The notes below the pieces were generated by a model that was not told where the DNA came from, did no database searches, and saw only the letters and a list, made by a program, of their open reading frames with translations. A program made the position numbers and the translations under genes. 33,253 nucleotides of DNA from DATLSM01 sp049585815 (GTDB taxonomy: Bacteria > Actinomycetota > Thermoleophilia > Solirubrobacterales > 70-9): positions 1 through 33,253 of the forward strand of contig JBAVAR010000043.1 in the NCBI GenBank assembly GCA_049585815.1, given 5' to 3'. The stretch's first letter is position 1. The number at the start of each line of letters is the position of its first letter. Below are positions 14,682-21,494 of this stretch, in pieces.

Positions 14682-15302
14682 GTGGCGCGCCTCTCGCTAT
14701 TGCCCCGTGATCGCACCTTCTTTGATCTCTTCATCGAGGCCGGCCAGAACACGGTCAGGGCATCGCGGCTGCTGGACCGAATGATGAATTCCTGGCCCGA
14801 TGACAGCGGCCTTGGGCAGGAGATCCTCCAGGCCGAGCAGGAGGGTGACCGGATCACCCACGACATCGTCCGGCGGCTCAATTCGACCTTCGTGACGCCG
14901 ATCGAGCGCGAGGACATCTACGGACTGGCGACCCGGATCGATGACATCGTCGACTACACCGAGGAGGCGGCAGACTTCCTTGGCCTCTACCAGATCGAGG
15001 CGCCGATGTCCCAGGCACAGGCACTTACCGCGGTCCTGGTCGCCGCCTGCGAGCAGCTCTCCGAGGGGCTTTGCCACCTGGGCGAGTTCAAGGATCTTGA
15101 CCGTTACTGGATCGAGATTCACCGCCTGGAGAACGAGGGCGACCGCATCTCCCGCGACGCCGTCGCCTCGCTCTTTTCCAACGGGATCGACCCGATGGTC
15201 GTGATCCGCTGGAAGGACATGTTCGCGGTCCTCGAGAGCGCGATTGACGCGACCGAGACCGCGGCGCAGATCATCGAGGGCATCGTCATCAAGAATTCGT
15301 GA
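14682..15302 (+). CDS. DUF47 PhoU-like protein paired with Pit
   Basis: A 206-residue all-helical cytosolic protein of the DUF47/PIT-accessory family, distantly PhoU-like. Seen: DRTFFDLFIEAGQNTVRASRLLDRMM at the start, LQAEQEGDRITHDIVRRLNSTFVTPIEREDI (about 46-76), RIDDIVDYTEEAADFL and the C-terminal WKDMFAVLESAIDATETAAQIIEGIVIKNS. The repeated Glu-Gly-Asp (EQEGDRI, ENEGDRI) resembles the metal-cluster sites of PhoU proteins. These proteins are usually encoded directly before a Pit transporter and modulate its activity; here the pit gene starts about 10 bp later. The start is GTG 14682. Confidence 0.88.
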   Translation: MARLSLLPRDRTFFDLFIEAGQNTVRASRLLDRMMNSWPDDSGLGQEILQAEQEGDRITHDIVRRLNSTFVTPIEREDIYGLATRIDDIVDYTEEAADFLGLYQIEAPMSQAQALTAVLVAACEQLSEGLCHLGEFKDLDRYWIEIHRLENEGDRISRDAVASLFSNGIDPMVVIRWKDMFAVLESAIDATETAAQIIEGIVIKNS

Positions 15303-15312
15303 CGGCGTCCCC

Positions 15313-16422
15313 TTGAACTCCGACGTCGTGATGGTGCTGGTCGTCCTCGCGGCGCTCGGCTTCGGCTTCAGCAACGGTTTCCACGACACCTTTGACCTGA
15401 TCTCAACCGCGGTCTCCACCGGGGCGGCCAGTCCGCAGCTGGCGATCGCGGTGGCGGCGGTGCTCACCTTCGCCGGGGCCTTGATCTCTACCGCAGTCGC
15501 GGCGACGGTTGCCCATGACGTCATCGAGGCCACCGCGATCACTCCCGGTGTCGTCTTCGCCGGCCTGATCGGGGCGATCGCCTGGAACCTGGCGACCTGG
15601 CGCTTCAGCCTTCCATCGAGCTCCTCGCATGCGCTGATCGGAGGCGTGGTCGGGGCGGCGCTGGCGGCGGCCGGGACCGGCGCGGTGCACGGCAGCGGGC
15701 TCCTCGACAAGGTTTTGGTGCCTGCGCTGATCGCTCCCCTCGCGGCGTTCTTGCTCGGTGGGCTCGTGATCGTGGTCATCTACCGCCTTCTCGGGAGTCG
15801 CCGGCCGGGGCCGATCACGCGCGCCTTCCGTCGCGCGCAGATCGGATCGGGCGGGTTGCTCGCGCTCGCCCACGGCGCCAACGACGCGCAGAAGACGATG
15901 GGGGTGATCATGCTGGCGATGATCGCCAACGGCACCCTGGGGGCGAACGCGGGGCCTCCCCTTTGGACGATCGTCGCGGCGGCGGCGGCGATCGCACTCG
16001 GCACCTACAGCGGTGGTTGGCGGGTGATGCGCTCGCGGGGCACCCGGATCATCAAGATGGACGCCGCGCAGGGCTTCTCGGCGCAGAGCGGTGGGGCGGT
16101 GGCGATTCTCGTCTCCACCTTCCTCGGCTTCCCGATCTCGACCACTCACGCGATCAGCGGCGGCGTGATCGGCGCCGGCGCCGCCAAGCGGGTCTCGGCC
16201 GTGCGCTGGGGGGTGGCCGGCAATATCCTCATCGCCTGGTTGTTGACCCTGCCGGCTGCCGCCGGGATCGGGGCAGCGGCCTACGGTCTCGCCAGGGTCT
16301 TCGGTACCGGGGCGCTGGGGCCGGTCCTGGTGGCGGTGATCGCCCTGGCCCTGATCACGGCCGCCCTTCCGCGCCGGCCCCGACACGGACCGCGGGTAGC
16401 CCACGCCGAGCCATCCCCCTAG
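15313..16422 (+). CDS. pit: Pit-type inorganic phosphate transporter
   Basis: A low-affinity secondary phosphate transporter, membrane integral. Seen in about 369 residues: roughly ten hydrophobic helices and the two inverted-repeat signatures of the family. The C-terminal one is canonical (LALAHGANDAQKTMGVIM). The N-terminal one reads GFSNGFHDTFDLISTAVSTGAAS, where most members have an Asn-containing NGxxDxAN pattern, so this half is atypical. SLPSSSSHALIGGVVG and GFPISTTHAISGGVIGAG are the paired Ser/His loops. The frame stays open into the DUF47 gene. I chose TTG 15313; GTG 15328 and ATG 15331 are alternatives that shorten it by 5-6 residues. Its position after DUF47 suggests co-expression and a housekeeping phosphate uptake role beside Pst. 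Confidence 0.88.
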   Translation: MNSDVVMVLVVLAALGFGFSNGFHDTFDLISTAVSTGAASPQLAIAVAAVLTFAGALISTAVAATVAHDVIEATAITPGVVFAGLIGAIAWNLATWRFSLPSSSSHALIGGVVGAALAAAGTGAVHGSGLLDKVLVPALIAPLAAFLLGGLVIVVIYRLLGSRRPGPITRAFRRAQIGSGGLLALAHGANDAQKTMGVIMLAMIANGTLGANAGPPLWTIVAAAAAIALGTYSGGWRVMRSRGTRIIKMDAAQGFSAQSGGAVAILVSTFLGFPISTTHAISGGVIGAGAAKRVSAVRWGVAGNILIAWLLTLPAAAGIGAAAYGLARVFGTGALGPVLVAVIALALITAALPRRPRHGPRVAHAEPSP

Positions 16423-16441
16423 CGGAAATCGGTTGGGTACG

Positions 16442-16447
16442 TACAAT
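16442..16447 (+). promoter_or_regulatory. TACAAT -10 box, leaderless start
   Basis: TACAAT followed by 6 nt (CGGCAG) and ATG 16454 is a near-consensus leaderless promoter. No Shine-Dalgarno sequence is present between them. Confidence 0.5.
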
Positions 16448-16453
16448 CGGCAG

Positions 16454-16804
16454 ATGCGCAGCTTGCGCGACGTCGCGATCCTCATGGCCCTTGCCGCCGG
16501 CGTTGCCTTTGCCCCCGCCGGCGGCAACCTGACCGAAGCCGTGCTCACCGCCCTGACGATGGCCTTCCTGGCCGCGATCGCCTGGGCGATCTACCTCCTC
16601 AGTCGCCAAAACCAGCTCACCCTGGCGACGCTGGGCGACCGCCAGCGGGCGATCCTCTACGGCGCGGTGGGCATGATCGCCCTGCTCATCGCGGGTACCA
16701 CGAAGCTCTTTTCGACCGGTGGCGGCACGGTGATCTGGATCGCCCTGCTGGCCGCCTCCGTGGTGGCGATCTGGCGAATCTGGAAAGAGGCGAACACCTA
16801 CTGA
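16454..16804 (+). CDS. Small four-helix membrane protein, unknown function
   Basis: A 116-residue protein I do not recognise. It has four predicted transmembrane helices (about 6-22, 27-51, 66-87 and 91-111) separated by short loops, including LSRQNQLTLATLGDRQRAIL between helices 2 and 3. The polar loop and basic ends are the only distinctive features. A TTG seven codons upstream (16433) is in frame, but ATG 16454 sits at the expected transcript start of the TACAAT box. It follows pit by 31 bp and ends before a hairpin between convergent genes. Confidence 0.65.
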   Translation: MRSLRDVAILMALAAGVAFAPAGGNLTEAVLTALTMAFLAAIAWAIYLLSRQNQLTLATLGDRQRAILYGAVGMIALLIAGTTKLFSTGGGTVIWIALLAASVVAIWRIWKEANTY

Positions 16805-16833
16805 GTGCAGTCCTGCCCGGCGGGCGATTGGGA

Positions 16834-16858
16834 CGCCGCTGAGTCAGGTCAAGCGGCG
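16834..16858. terminator. 7-bp hairpin between convergent genes
   Basis: CGCCGCT (16834-16840) and AGCGGCG (16852-16858) form a 7-bp stem with an 11-nt loop, between the ends of a plus-strand and a minus-strand gene. It may terminate from both sides. No T-tract is visible on either side, so confidence is modest. Confidence 0.4.
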
Positions 16859-16898
16859 GTGTGTGGGGGTCGGGATCTGGGCGAGCGCTGGCGCCCGT

Positions 16899-17450
16899 TC
16901 AGCGATCAAAGCGCCAGCGGGTCGCGCCGTGGGGCTCGACGGTTGCCGTGCCGAAGGCGGTGTGGAACGTGAGGCGGTACAGGTTCCAGGGTGGTGGTCC
17001 CGCGCCCGGGGCGCTGAAGGGGGCGCTGAGCGCCGCGCCGGCCACCTCGGCCGGCCAGCCGCCCTGCCGATAGAGCGCGGCTGCTCGCTCCAGGGTCGGG
17101 GGGTCGAGGACCCGGTCGGCCTCTCCCTCACAGACGAGATCGATGCCCTCCAGTCTGACCGAGAGCGTGCAGCTGGGATTTCCCGCCAGGTTGCGCGCCT
17201 TGCGGGTCCCCGGTCCGCTGGTGAAATAGAAGTCACCGGCGATCCAGATGGCGCCGACCCCCGCCGCGTGGGGGCGACCGTTCGGGCCTACGGTCCCGAG
17301 GAAGAAGGTCGTGCTGGGTCCACGGGGGCCGGCGGCGAGCAGATCACGCGGCCTGCTCCACGGCAGCGCCGCGCGACCGTAGCGGTCGAGGTTGGTCGTG
17401 TCCACGGGCTCCTCACCGTTCATTTTGGGATCCGCTGATGAGTGTCCCAT
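16899..17450 (-). CDS. PPOX-type (pyridoxamine phosphate oxidase fold) flavin-dependent protein
   Basis: A 183-residue cytosolic protein with the split-barrel PNPOx-like fold that binds FMN or F420. Seen: TFFLGTVGPNGRPHAAGVGAIWIAGDFYFTS (about 48-78), the strand pattern GTRKARNLAGNPSCTLSVRLEGIDLVCEGEADRV (about 81-114), and the C-terminal LYRLTFHTAFGTATV strand before a closing W-R-F. These match PPOX-class oxidoreductases of actinobacteria, whose substrates are mostly unknown. Start ATG 17450 has GGAGG 6 nt upstream, so it is well supported. It is divergent from the VOC gene and convergent with the small membrane protein gene. Confidence 0.78.
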   Translation of the reverse strand: MGHSSADPKMNGEEPVDTTNLDRYGRAALPWSRPRDLLAAGPRGPSTTFFLGTVGPNGRPHAAGVGAIWIAGDFYFTSGPGTRKARNLAGNPSCTLSVRLEGIDLVCEGEADRVLDPPTLERAAALYRQGGWPAEVAGAALSAPFSAPGAGPPPWNLYRLTFHTAFGTATVEPHGATRWRFDR

Positions 17451-17531
17451 CTGCTGCCTCCATCTGTTGGTGTCTTCTCCTCTTGCGATATGGACCGCGG
17501 TGGGCGTGAATAATCATCGACCAGGAGGCCC

Positions 17532-17558
17532 GAGGGCCACGAGGGCCACGAGGGTCTC
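17532..17558. repeat. Short tandem repeat, 9-bp unit
   Basis: GAGGGCCAC occurs twice in tandem, followed by a third, diverged copy (GAGGGTCTC), in the divergent intergenic region. It is too short to support a function. Confidence 0.4.
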
Positions 17559-17659
17559 GCCGGCTCGCAGGCGCATCAGGGGCAGGGCCGATCGCAGCGG
17601 TGTGTCGAGGGCGAGGATGTGGCTACTGGTCGGCCGAGCCACATCGCACACCGCTGACC

Positions 17660-17665
17660 TAGACT
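17660..17665 (+). promoter_or_regulatory. TAGACT -10-like box, leaderless layout
   Basis: TAGACT is followed by 7 nt (CGCGGCG) and ATG 17673, with no Shine-Dalgarno site, the same layout as at other genes here. Confidence 0.4.
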
Positions 17666-17672
17666 CGCGGCG

Positions 17673-18023
17673 ATGGCAATGCATCTCTTCGCCGGTCTGC
17701 GTGTCCGAGATTTCCAAGCGGCGCGGCCGTGGTATGAACGGTTGCTCGGTCAGCCGGCATTCTTCCCGCACGCCACCGAGGCGGTGTGGACGCTTGCCGA
17801 GGGTCGTTCGCTCTATGTCGTCGAGCACGTTGATGGCGCCGGCAACTGTGTGGCGACGATCTTCTTTGATGATCTCGATTCGCAGATAGCCACCGTCGCT
17901 GGCCGGGGACTGGAGCCCGCAGAGCGCCTCACCCTCTCCAACGGCGCCCGCAAGGCGCTGTATCGGGACCCGGACGGCAATGAGCTGGGATTTGCCGGCG
18001 CCCCATTGGACGGAGATTCATAG
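17673..18023 (+). CDS. VOC-superfamily (glyoxalase/bleomycin-resistance type) protein
   Basis: A 116-residue single-domain protein of the vicinal oxygen chelate fold, in two beta-alpha-beta-beta-beta halves. Seen: FAGLRVRDFQAARPWYERLLGQPAFFP at the start and the closing ALYRDPDGNELGFAGAP, both typical of the family. VOC members bind metals and act on small molecules, or bind drugs; nothing here tells which. The frame of ATG 17673 (MAMHLF) is preceded by TAGACT. The gene ends convergent to a broken cupin. Confidence 0.75.
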   Translation: MAMHLFAGLRVRDFQAARPWYERLLGQPAFFPHATEAVWTLAEGRSLYVVEHVDGAGNCVATIFFDDLDSQIATVAGRGLEPAERLTLSNGARKALYRDPDGNELGFAGAPLDGDS

Positions 18024-18080
18024 CTCCGCCATATCGCTCTGTTTCCCGCCTTGCCAGCCATACCAACGAAAGACAGGGGC

Positions 18081-18458
18081 TCAGGAAGCTTCTGAGCCGC
18101 TCTCGCCGTCCCAAAAATCCACCGCTTCCTCTCGCCTGAAAGTGAAGCGCACGCCGCCGCCCTCCGGCCGGCGCTCGACGACGCTGATTTTGTCGGAGTC
18201 GGGATAGACGACGATGTCGGCAGGGCTGTTGTTGGCCAGGGCAAGGAATCTCACCGGTCGATCGGTCGGGTTGAGTATCTGGTGCGCTCCCTCCTCGCCC
18301 AGCCCGAAACGGACCGCCTCGCCCTCCTTCAGATCACGCACCCCGTCGGGTGTCCTCAGGCTCGGTTGTCCCGAGAGGACGATCACAACCTCCTCGTCGC
18401 AATAGTGAAAGTGCCAGGGGTTGCGTTTATGCAGTTCTTGGCCTGCATCCAGACAAAC
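18081..18458 (-). pseudogene. Cupin-domain protein, 5' end missing
   Basis: A cupin barrel without a usable start. The first start codon in frame, GTG 18386, lies inside the fold and would omit cupin motif 1. That motif is visible just upstream in the same frame as HFHYCDEEVVIVLSG (HxHx4Ex6G), whose His and Glu bind the metal. Motif 2 follows as GEEGAHQILNPTDRPVRFL. The C-terminal part has VYPDSDKISVVER, seen in small stand-alone cupins. The frame is closed upstream by TAG at 18459-18461, and no ATG, GTG or TTG exists between that stop and motif 1; only CTG codons do (18434, 18452). The N-terminal strands usual for the family are absent, so the gene is probably truncated or frameshifted. Initiation at CTG is a less likely alternative. 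Confidence 0.6.
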
Positions 18459-19131
18459 CTAACGCGAGCTGAAGACGATCAACAAGGCCGAGACGCTGAC
18501 CTTGGTCTACCGGCAATCGTTTGGGCCGATCCGAGTAGCGGCCTGACGTAGGCCGCGGCTCTGCCGCTACAACGAAGGCGACGAACTGTCGTGAGGCGGC
18601 CGAGACGGAGCTGCTCGAAGTGGCTGTCCCGATGCCGAGCGGCTGGGTGCCACGCAGGATCCCGGCGGCGAGACCCGTCTGAGGTGAGCGGTGATCAGGT
18701 CGAGTCCTCATGGAGGGACTCGACGATCCGCCGGAGGTCGTCATCCGACATCGCGTGGTGACAAGCAGGTCTTCGGGATGGCCCCCGGGATCCCGGTGGA
18801 ACCCGGGCGGACCCACCTTGCGGTCGCTGCGCTCGAACTCCACCTTGGTGATCGCGTCGGGCCGGAGGTAGAGCTGAACGTGGCTGCCCTCGGGCTCGCC
18901 GAAGGCCTCGCGGAGTTCCCGCATCAGGCGCTTCACCCGCTTCCAGGCGTCGGCGCCGGCGGCGCCGACGAGTCCGGCTAGGAAGGCCCTGGGGACAATG
19001 TCGAGCATCACGGCCTCGATGCCGCCTCCCTGGGCGCCCAGCTCGGCCGCGCACTCGCCCTCGAACCCGGCGTCTCGGAGCACGGTGGCCACTGCTTCGA
19101 CCTGTCCCTCCGACGCACTGGCGCTGACCAT
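18427..19131 (-). CDS. Uncharacterised protein, C-terminus doubtful
   Basis: A 234-residue open frame I cannot assign. Start ATG 19131 is well supported by GGAGGTGA 6 nt upstream. Residues 1-130 look genuine: an acidic N-terminus, DAGFEGECAAELGAQGGGIEAVMLDIV, a hydrophobic/helical stretch with LAGLVGAAGADAWKRVKRLMRELREAFG, and HVQLYLRPDAITKVEFERSDR. This vaguely recalls small effector-associated proteins of bacterial conflict systems, but I have no firm family match. From about residue 135 the sequence becomes Ser/Arg/Pro-rich and runs into the cupin remnant, which looks like out-of-frame reading. In another frame, MSDDDLRRIVESLHEDST then TGA (ending 18695) appears right there and looks like a natural end, so a frameshift near 18750 is likely. 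It is divergent from the next gene pair. Confidence 0.45.
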   Translation of the reverse strand: MVSASASEGQVEAVATVLRDAGFEGECAAELGAQGGGIEAVMLDIVPRAFLAGLVGAAGADAWKRVKRLMRELREAFGEPEGSHVQLYLRPDAITKVEFERSDRKVGPPGFHRDPGGHPEDLLVTTRCRMTTSGGSSSPSMRTRPDHRSPQTGLAAGILRGTQPLGIGTATSSSSVSAASRQFVAFVVAAEPRPTSGRYSDRPKRLPVDQGQRLGLVDRLQLALGLSGCRPRTA

Positions 19132-19172
19132 CGTTCTCACCTCCATGACGAATCAATGGTAATTCCGCAGTT

Positions 19173-19188
19173 GGTGATTCCGGTCACC
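19173..19188. promoter_or_regulatory. Short inverted repeat in a divergent intergenic region
   Basis: GGTGA-6 nt-TCACC lies between two divergent genes and could be an operator for one or both. It is short and may be chance. Confidence 0.2.
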
Positions 19189-19238
19189 GTTTCTTTAGTG
19201 CAGGCTCTTCAGGACGCGGTGCCGAAAGGAGGAAGTGG

Positions 19239-20168
19239 ATGGCCGACAGCGCCGATCAAGCACGCCGGACGAACGACGATGGCTCCGATCTCACCGTGAC
19301 CGTGGTCGGCACGGCTGCGGGCCAAGGGATCTTCCGGTATAGGGACGGTGGTCCCGACTGGCGCGCTCCGTGGGCGGAGCTGCCGAAGGTGGAGATCCTG
19401 GCGAGGGCGACCGACTCGCTCGGGTCGGTCCTTGAGCGGGCCGCCGAGAAGCTCGGCGTCTCGCTCACGCCCGGGGCGGAGCGCGTACACCGTGGTAAGC
19501 GGGCTGGCGACGGCGCAATGACCCCCGCCGAAGTGGTGCTCGAGACACTTGCTTATGCCGGTTTCCGCCGCGCTGACGACGATCTGCCGGGGGACGGACG
19601 CGAAGGCGTCGTCCGCCGCGACTCCCGAGCCCGAAAGCACACGGTGCTGGTGGTCCGTGACTCCGAGGGGCGAGCGGTCTGGCGGAGGCCGCCGTTCACG
19701 GCGACGATGGGGGAGCTGGTCGATGCGGCCGAGGTCGGACTCCTCGAGGGCGATCCGCTGTGTCCATATTTGATTCTGGTCATCCCGCAGGGGATGATCG
19801 GACTGACCGGTGACTGGGCACAGCTGCGCCAGGAACTGGAAACCATCTGGATCCTCAGCGGCATCGTGGGGCAGATCGCAGGCGCGCTCTCCTTCCTCGG
19901 GTTCGTGAGGAGATTCGCCGAGCGTCATTCGGACAGGGGTGCGAAGGCCGTAAAGAGGAACTCGGCGGCCTGGGCGGAGCGGGGCGCCTCTCCAGCGGAC
20001 CTTGACCGACTGCTGACCTCGAAACCCCGGACCACCCCGGAGGTTGCCGCGCTCCTCGGATGCCCGGAGTCGGAGGCCGAAGCGATCCTCTGGGCGTTCG
20101 GACTCGTCCTCGGAGACAATTGCCTCTGGGCGCCCAAAGACCGATCTCGCCACGAGGGTGCGGACTGA
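19239..20168 (+). CDS. Unknown protein with central hydrophobic segment
   Basis: A 309-residue protein I do not recognise. Start ATG 19239 has a strong AAAGGAGG upstream. Seen in order: an N-terminal segment (about 17-75) with strands TVTVVGTAAGQGIF and EILARATDSLGSVLERAAEKLGV, reminiscent of a small beta-grasp-like fold (weak impression only). A second, similar strand-helix unit follows at about 134-165 (HTVLVVRDSEGRAVW ... TMGELVDAAEVGLL), then VIPQGMIGLTGDW. A hydrophobic segment at 202-223 (TIWILSGIVGQIAGALSFLGFV) may be one membrane helix. The C-terminal helical domain (about 235-300) has TPEVAALLGCPESEAEAILWAFGL. The stop overlaps the ATG of the HEPN-like gene by one base, so they are translated together. 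Confidence 0.7.
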   Translation: MADSADQARRTNDDGSDLTVTVVGTAAGQGIFRYRDGGPDWRAPWAELPKVEILARATDSLGSVLERAAEKLGVSLTPGAERVHRGKRAGDGAMTPAEVVLETLAYAGFRRADDDLPGDGREGVVRRDSRARKHTVLVVRDSEGRAVWRRPPFTATMGELVDAAEVGLLEGDPLCPYLILVIPQGMIGLTGDWAQLRQELETIWILSGIVGQIAGALSFLGFVRRFAERHSDRGAKAVKRNSAAWAERGASPADLDRLLTSKPRTTPEVAALLGCPESEAEAILWAFGLVLGDNCLWAPKDRSRHEGAD

Positions 20169-21427
20169 TGAAACACCCAGCCGACCAGTTCGCGTCGGAG
20201 GTCGAGGACCCGTGCATCTATACCTTTGCGGCACACCTCCCCTTCGCCTTGGGGCTGCCGGACCGACTTGGCCACTCGATCACATTCGAGGAGCCCTTCG
20301 CCGATCCGCAGGACACCGAGCTCTTCGGCCCGCGAGTCTTCACCGACATCCGCCTCTTCACCCACCTGACGCCCGGTCTGCCCGCATGGCCACCCGGTGT
20401 CACTGACGCACTGAGGCGCTTCTACGACTTCGAGCTGGACGACGACCCCGAGGCTCGCTACGGCGAGGATGACGTCAACGCCCACGAGCAGTGGGTCAGC
20501 CTCGAGACACCGGGCGCACCGACTGCGGCCGAGCTCGGCGAGGACGATCCGGGCTTCGCATTCCATAGGTCGCTGAAGGCGCTGAATCTCTTCCTCCGGG
20601 TCCTCTACATGCACACCCATGACATCCGCATCCGGCCGATCACCACGCACGATCTGCGCCCTGTCGTCGTGCTCGGCGCCTGGACGTGCGATCGTCGCTG
20701 GCACCACCTCACTGACATGCTGATGCACCCCGAGGCTGGGCATGACGCCCTTCCACCGAGTGGCCCGCCGATCACCGAAGCGAAGCTCAAGGCCGGCCTC
20801 GCGGCGGTCGGGGCCGGGAAGCCATATCTAACGACGTCGCTGTGGCGGGCTCGCGCCCAGCGGGCGCTGCGACGCGGGGACCCGGCCGACGCCATCATCA
20901 GCTATCAAGTCACGGCGGAGAGCCTCCTCTTCGACACTTATCGAATGCTGCTGGTCGACGGGGGAATCTCGGCCGGAGATCTCGACAGCAAGCTGAACAG
21001 CGAGCTGCCGTTCAAGACCCTGCTGATCAGGGAAATGCCCCCGTTACTCGGCGGCAGCTGGGACGTCACCCGAACCGGCAGCCCTATTGGCAATTACTGG
21101 CACAAGCTCTATCTGGTCCGAAATCGGATCGTCCACGCAGGACTGGAACCTCACGGAGGGCACGCTCAAGACGCCGAGGCCGGATATCGCGCCCTCCGTG
21201 ATCATCTCGAGGACCGCCTCCGGGCCAATCAGACGCGGTATCCGCGCACCGTCCTCGCCCGCCTCGGCCCGGACGGATTCGCCGACGGGGGGCGTGTCTC
21301 GCGTCGGATGAGGAAGACCCTCGCCTCGATCAAAGCCGAGGTTGGACCGTGGTATTGGCCGTACGACCAGGCCGGTCGAGAGTCCCCCAAGGGCAGCCGC
21401 TTGCGAGCGGATAGCGAGAAATCTTGA
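20168..21427 (+). CDS. HEPN-like (Rx4H) protein, unknown
   Basis: A 419-residue protein with a probable HEPN-type helical domain. Seen: N-terminal region 1-200 with acidic stretches and no recognised motif, then helices SLWRARAQRALRRGDPADAIISYQVTAESLLFDTYRMLL (about 224-262). Next comes LYLVRNRIVHAG, with R318 and H323 in the Rx4H spacing that forms the RNase site of HEPN proteins. The pattern of an AESL helix followed by VRNRIVHAG resembles Apea-like HEPN domains. The frame is open further upstream, but ATG 20168 overlaps the previous stop (TGATG) and is the natural start. The pair is most simply a toxin-like RNase with a partner, a common layout in defence and conflict loci. No standard antitoxin was recognised. 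Confidence 0.6.
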   Translation: MKHPADQFASEVEDPCIYTFAAHLPFALGLPDRLGHSITFEEPFADPQDTELFGPRVFTDIRLFTHLTPGLPAWPPGVTDALRRFYDFELDDDPEARYGEDDVNAHEQWVSLETPGAPTAAELGEDDPGFAFHRSLKALNLFLRVLYMHTHDIRIRPITTHDLRPVVVLGAWTCDRRWHHLTDMLMHPEAGHDALPPSGPPITEAKLKAGLAAVGAGKPYLTTSLWRARAQRALRRGDPADAIISYQVTAESLLFDTYRMLLVDGGISAGDLDSKLNSELPFKTLLIREMPPLLGGSWDVTRTGSPIGNYWHKLYLVRNRIVHAGLEPHGGHAQDAEAGYRALRDHLEDRLRANQTRYPRTVLARLGPDGFADGGRVSRRMRKTLASIKAEVGPWYWPYDQAGRESPKGSRLRADSEKS

Positions 21428-21465
21428 GCTTGCAGAAATCCGCGGTCCCATCTCTGGCGACGCAC

Positions 21466-21483
21466 TTGCATCGCTAGATGCAA
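21466..21483. terminator. Perfect 7-bp hairpin between convergent genes
   Basis: TTGCATC-GCTA-GATGCAA is a perfect stem with a 4-nt loop in the 67-bp gap between the convergent HEPN-like and secreted-protein genes. It can serve as a terminator for both strands. No long T-run is present. Confidence 0.55.
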
Positions 21484-21494
21484 TCCCGGATCCC

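Noticed and set aside
15403..16548. 381-codon open frame on the minus strand opposite pit
   Set aside because: The translation is Arg/Gly/His/Asp-rich antisense sequence, while the plus strand carries the full Pit signatures.
17532..17558. 9-bp tandem repeat as a CRISPR or regulator-binding array
   Set aside because: It has only two exact copies and one diverged copy, with no spacers and no matching regulator.
18695..19156. Alternative 153-codon frame on the minus strand starting at 19156
   Set aside because: Most of it is Arg-rich out-of-frame sequence. Only its last 18 codons look natural, which I treat as evidence for a frameshift instead.
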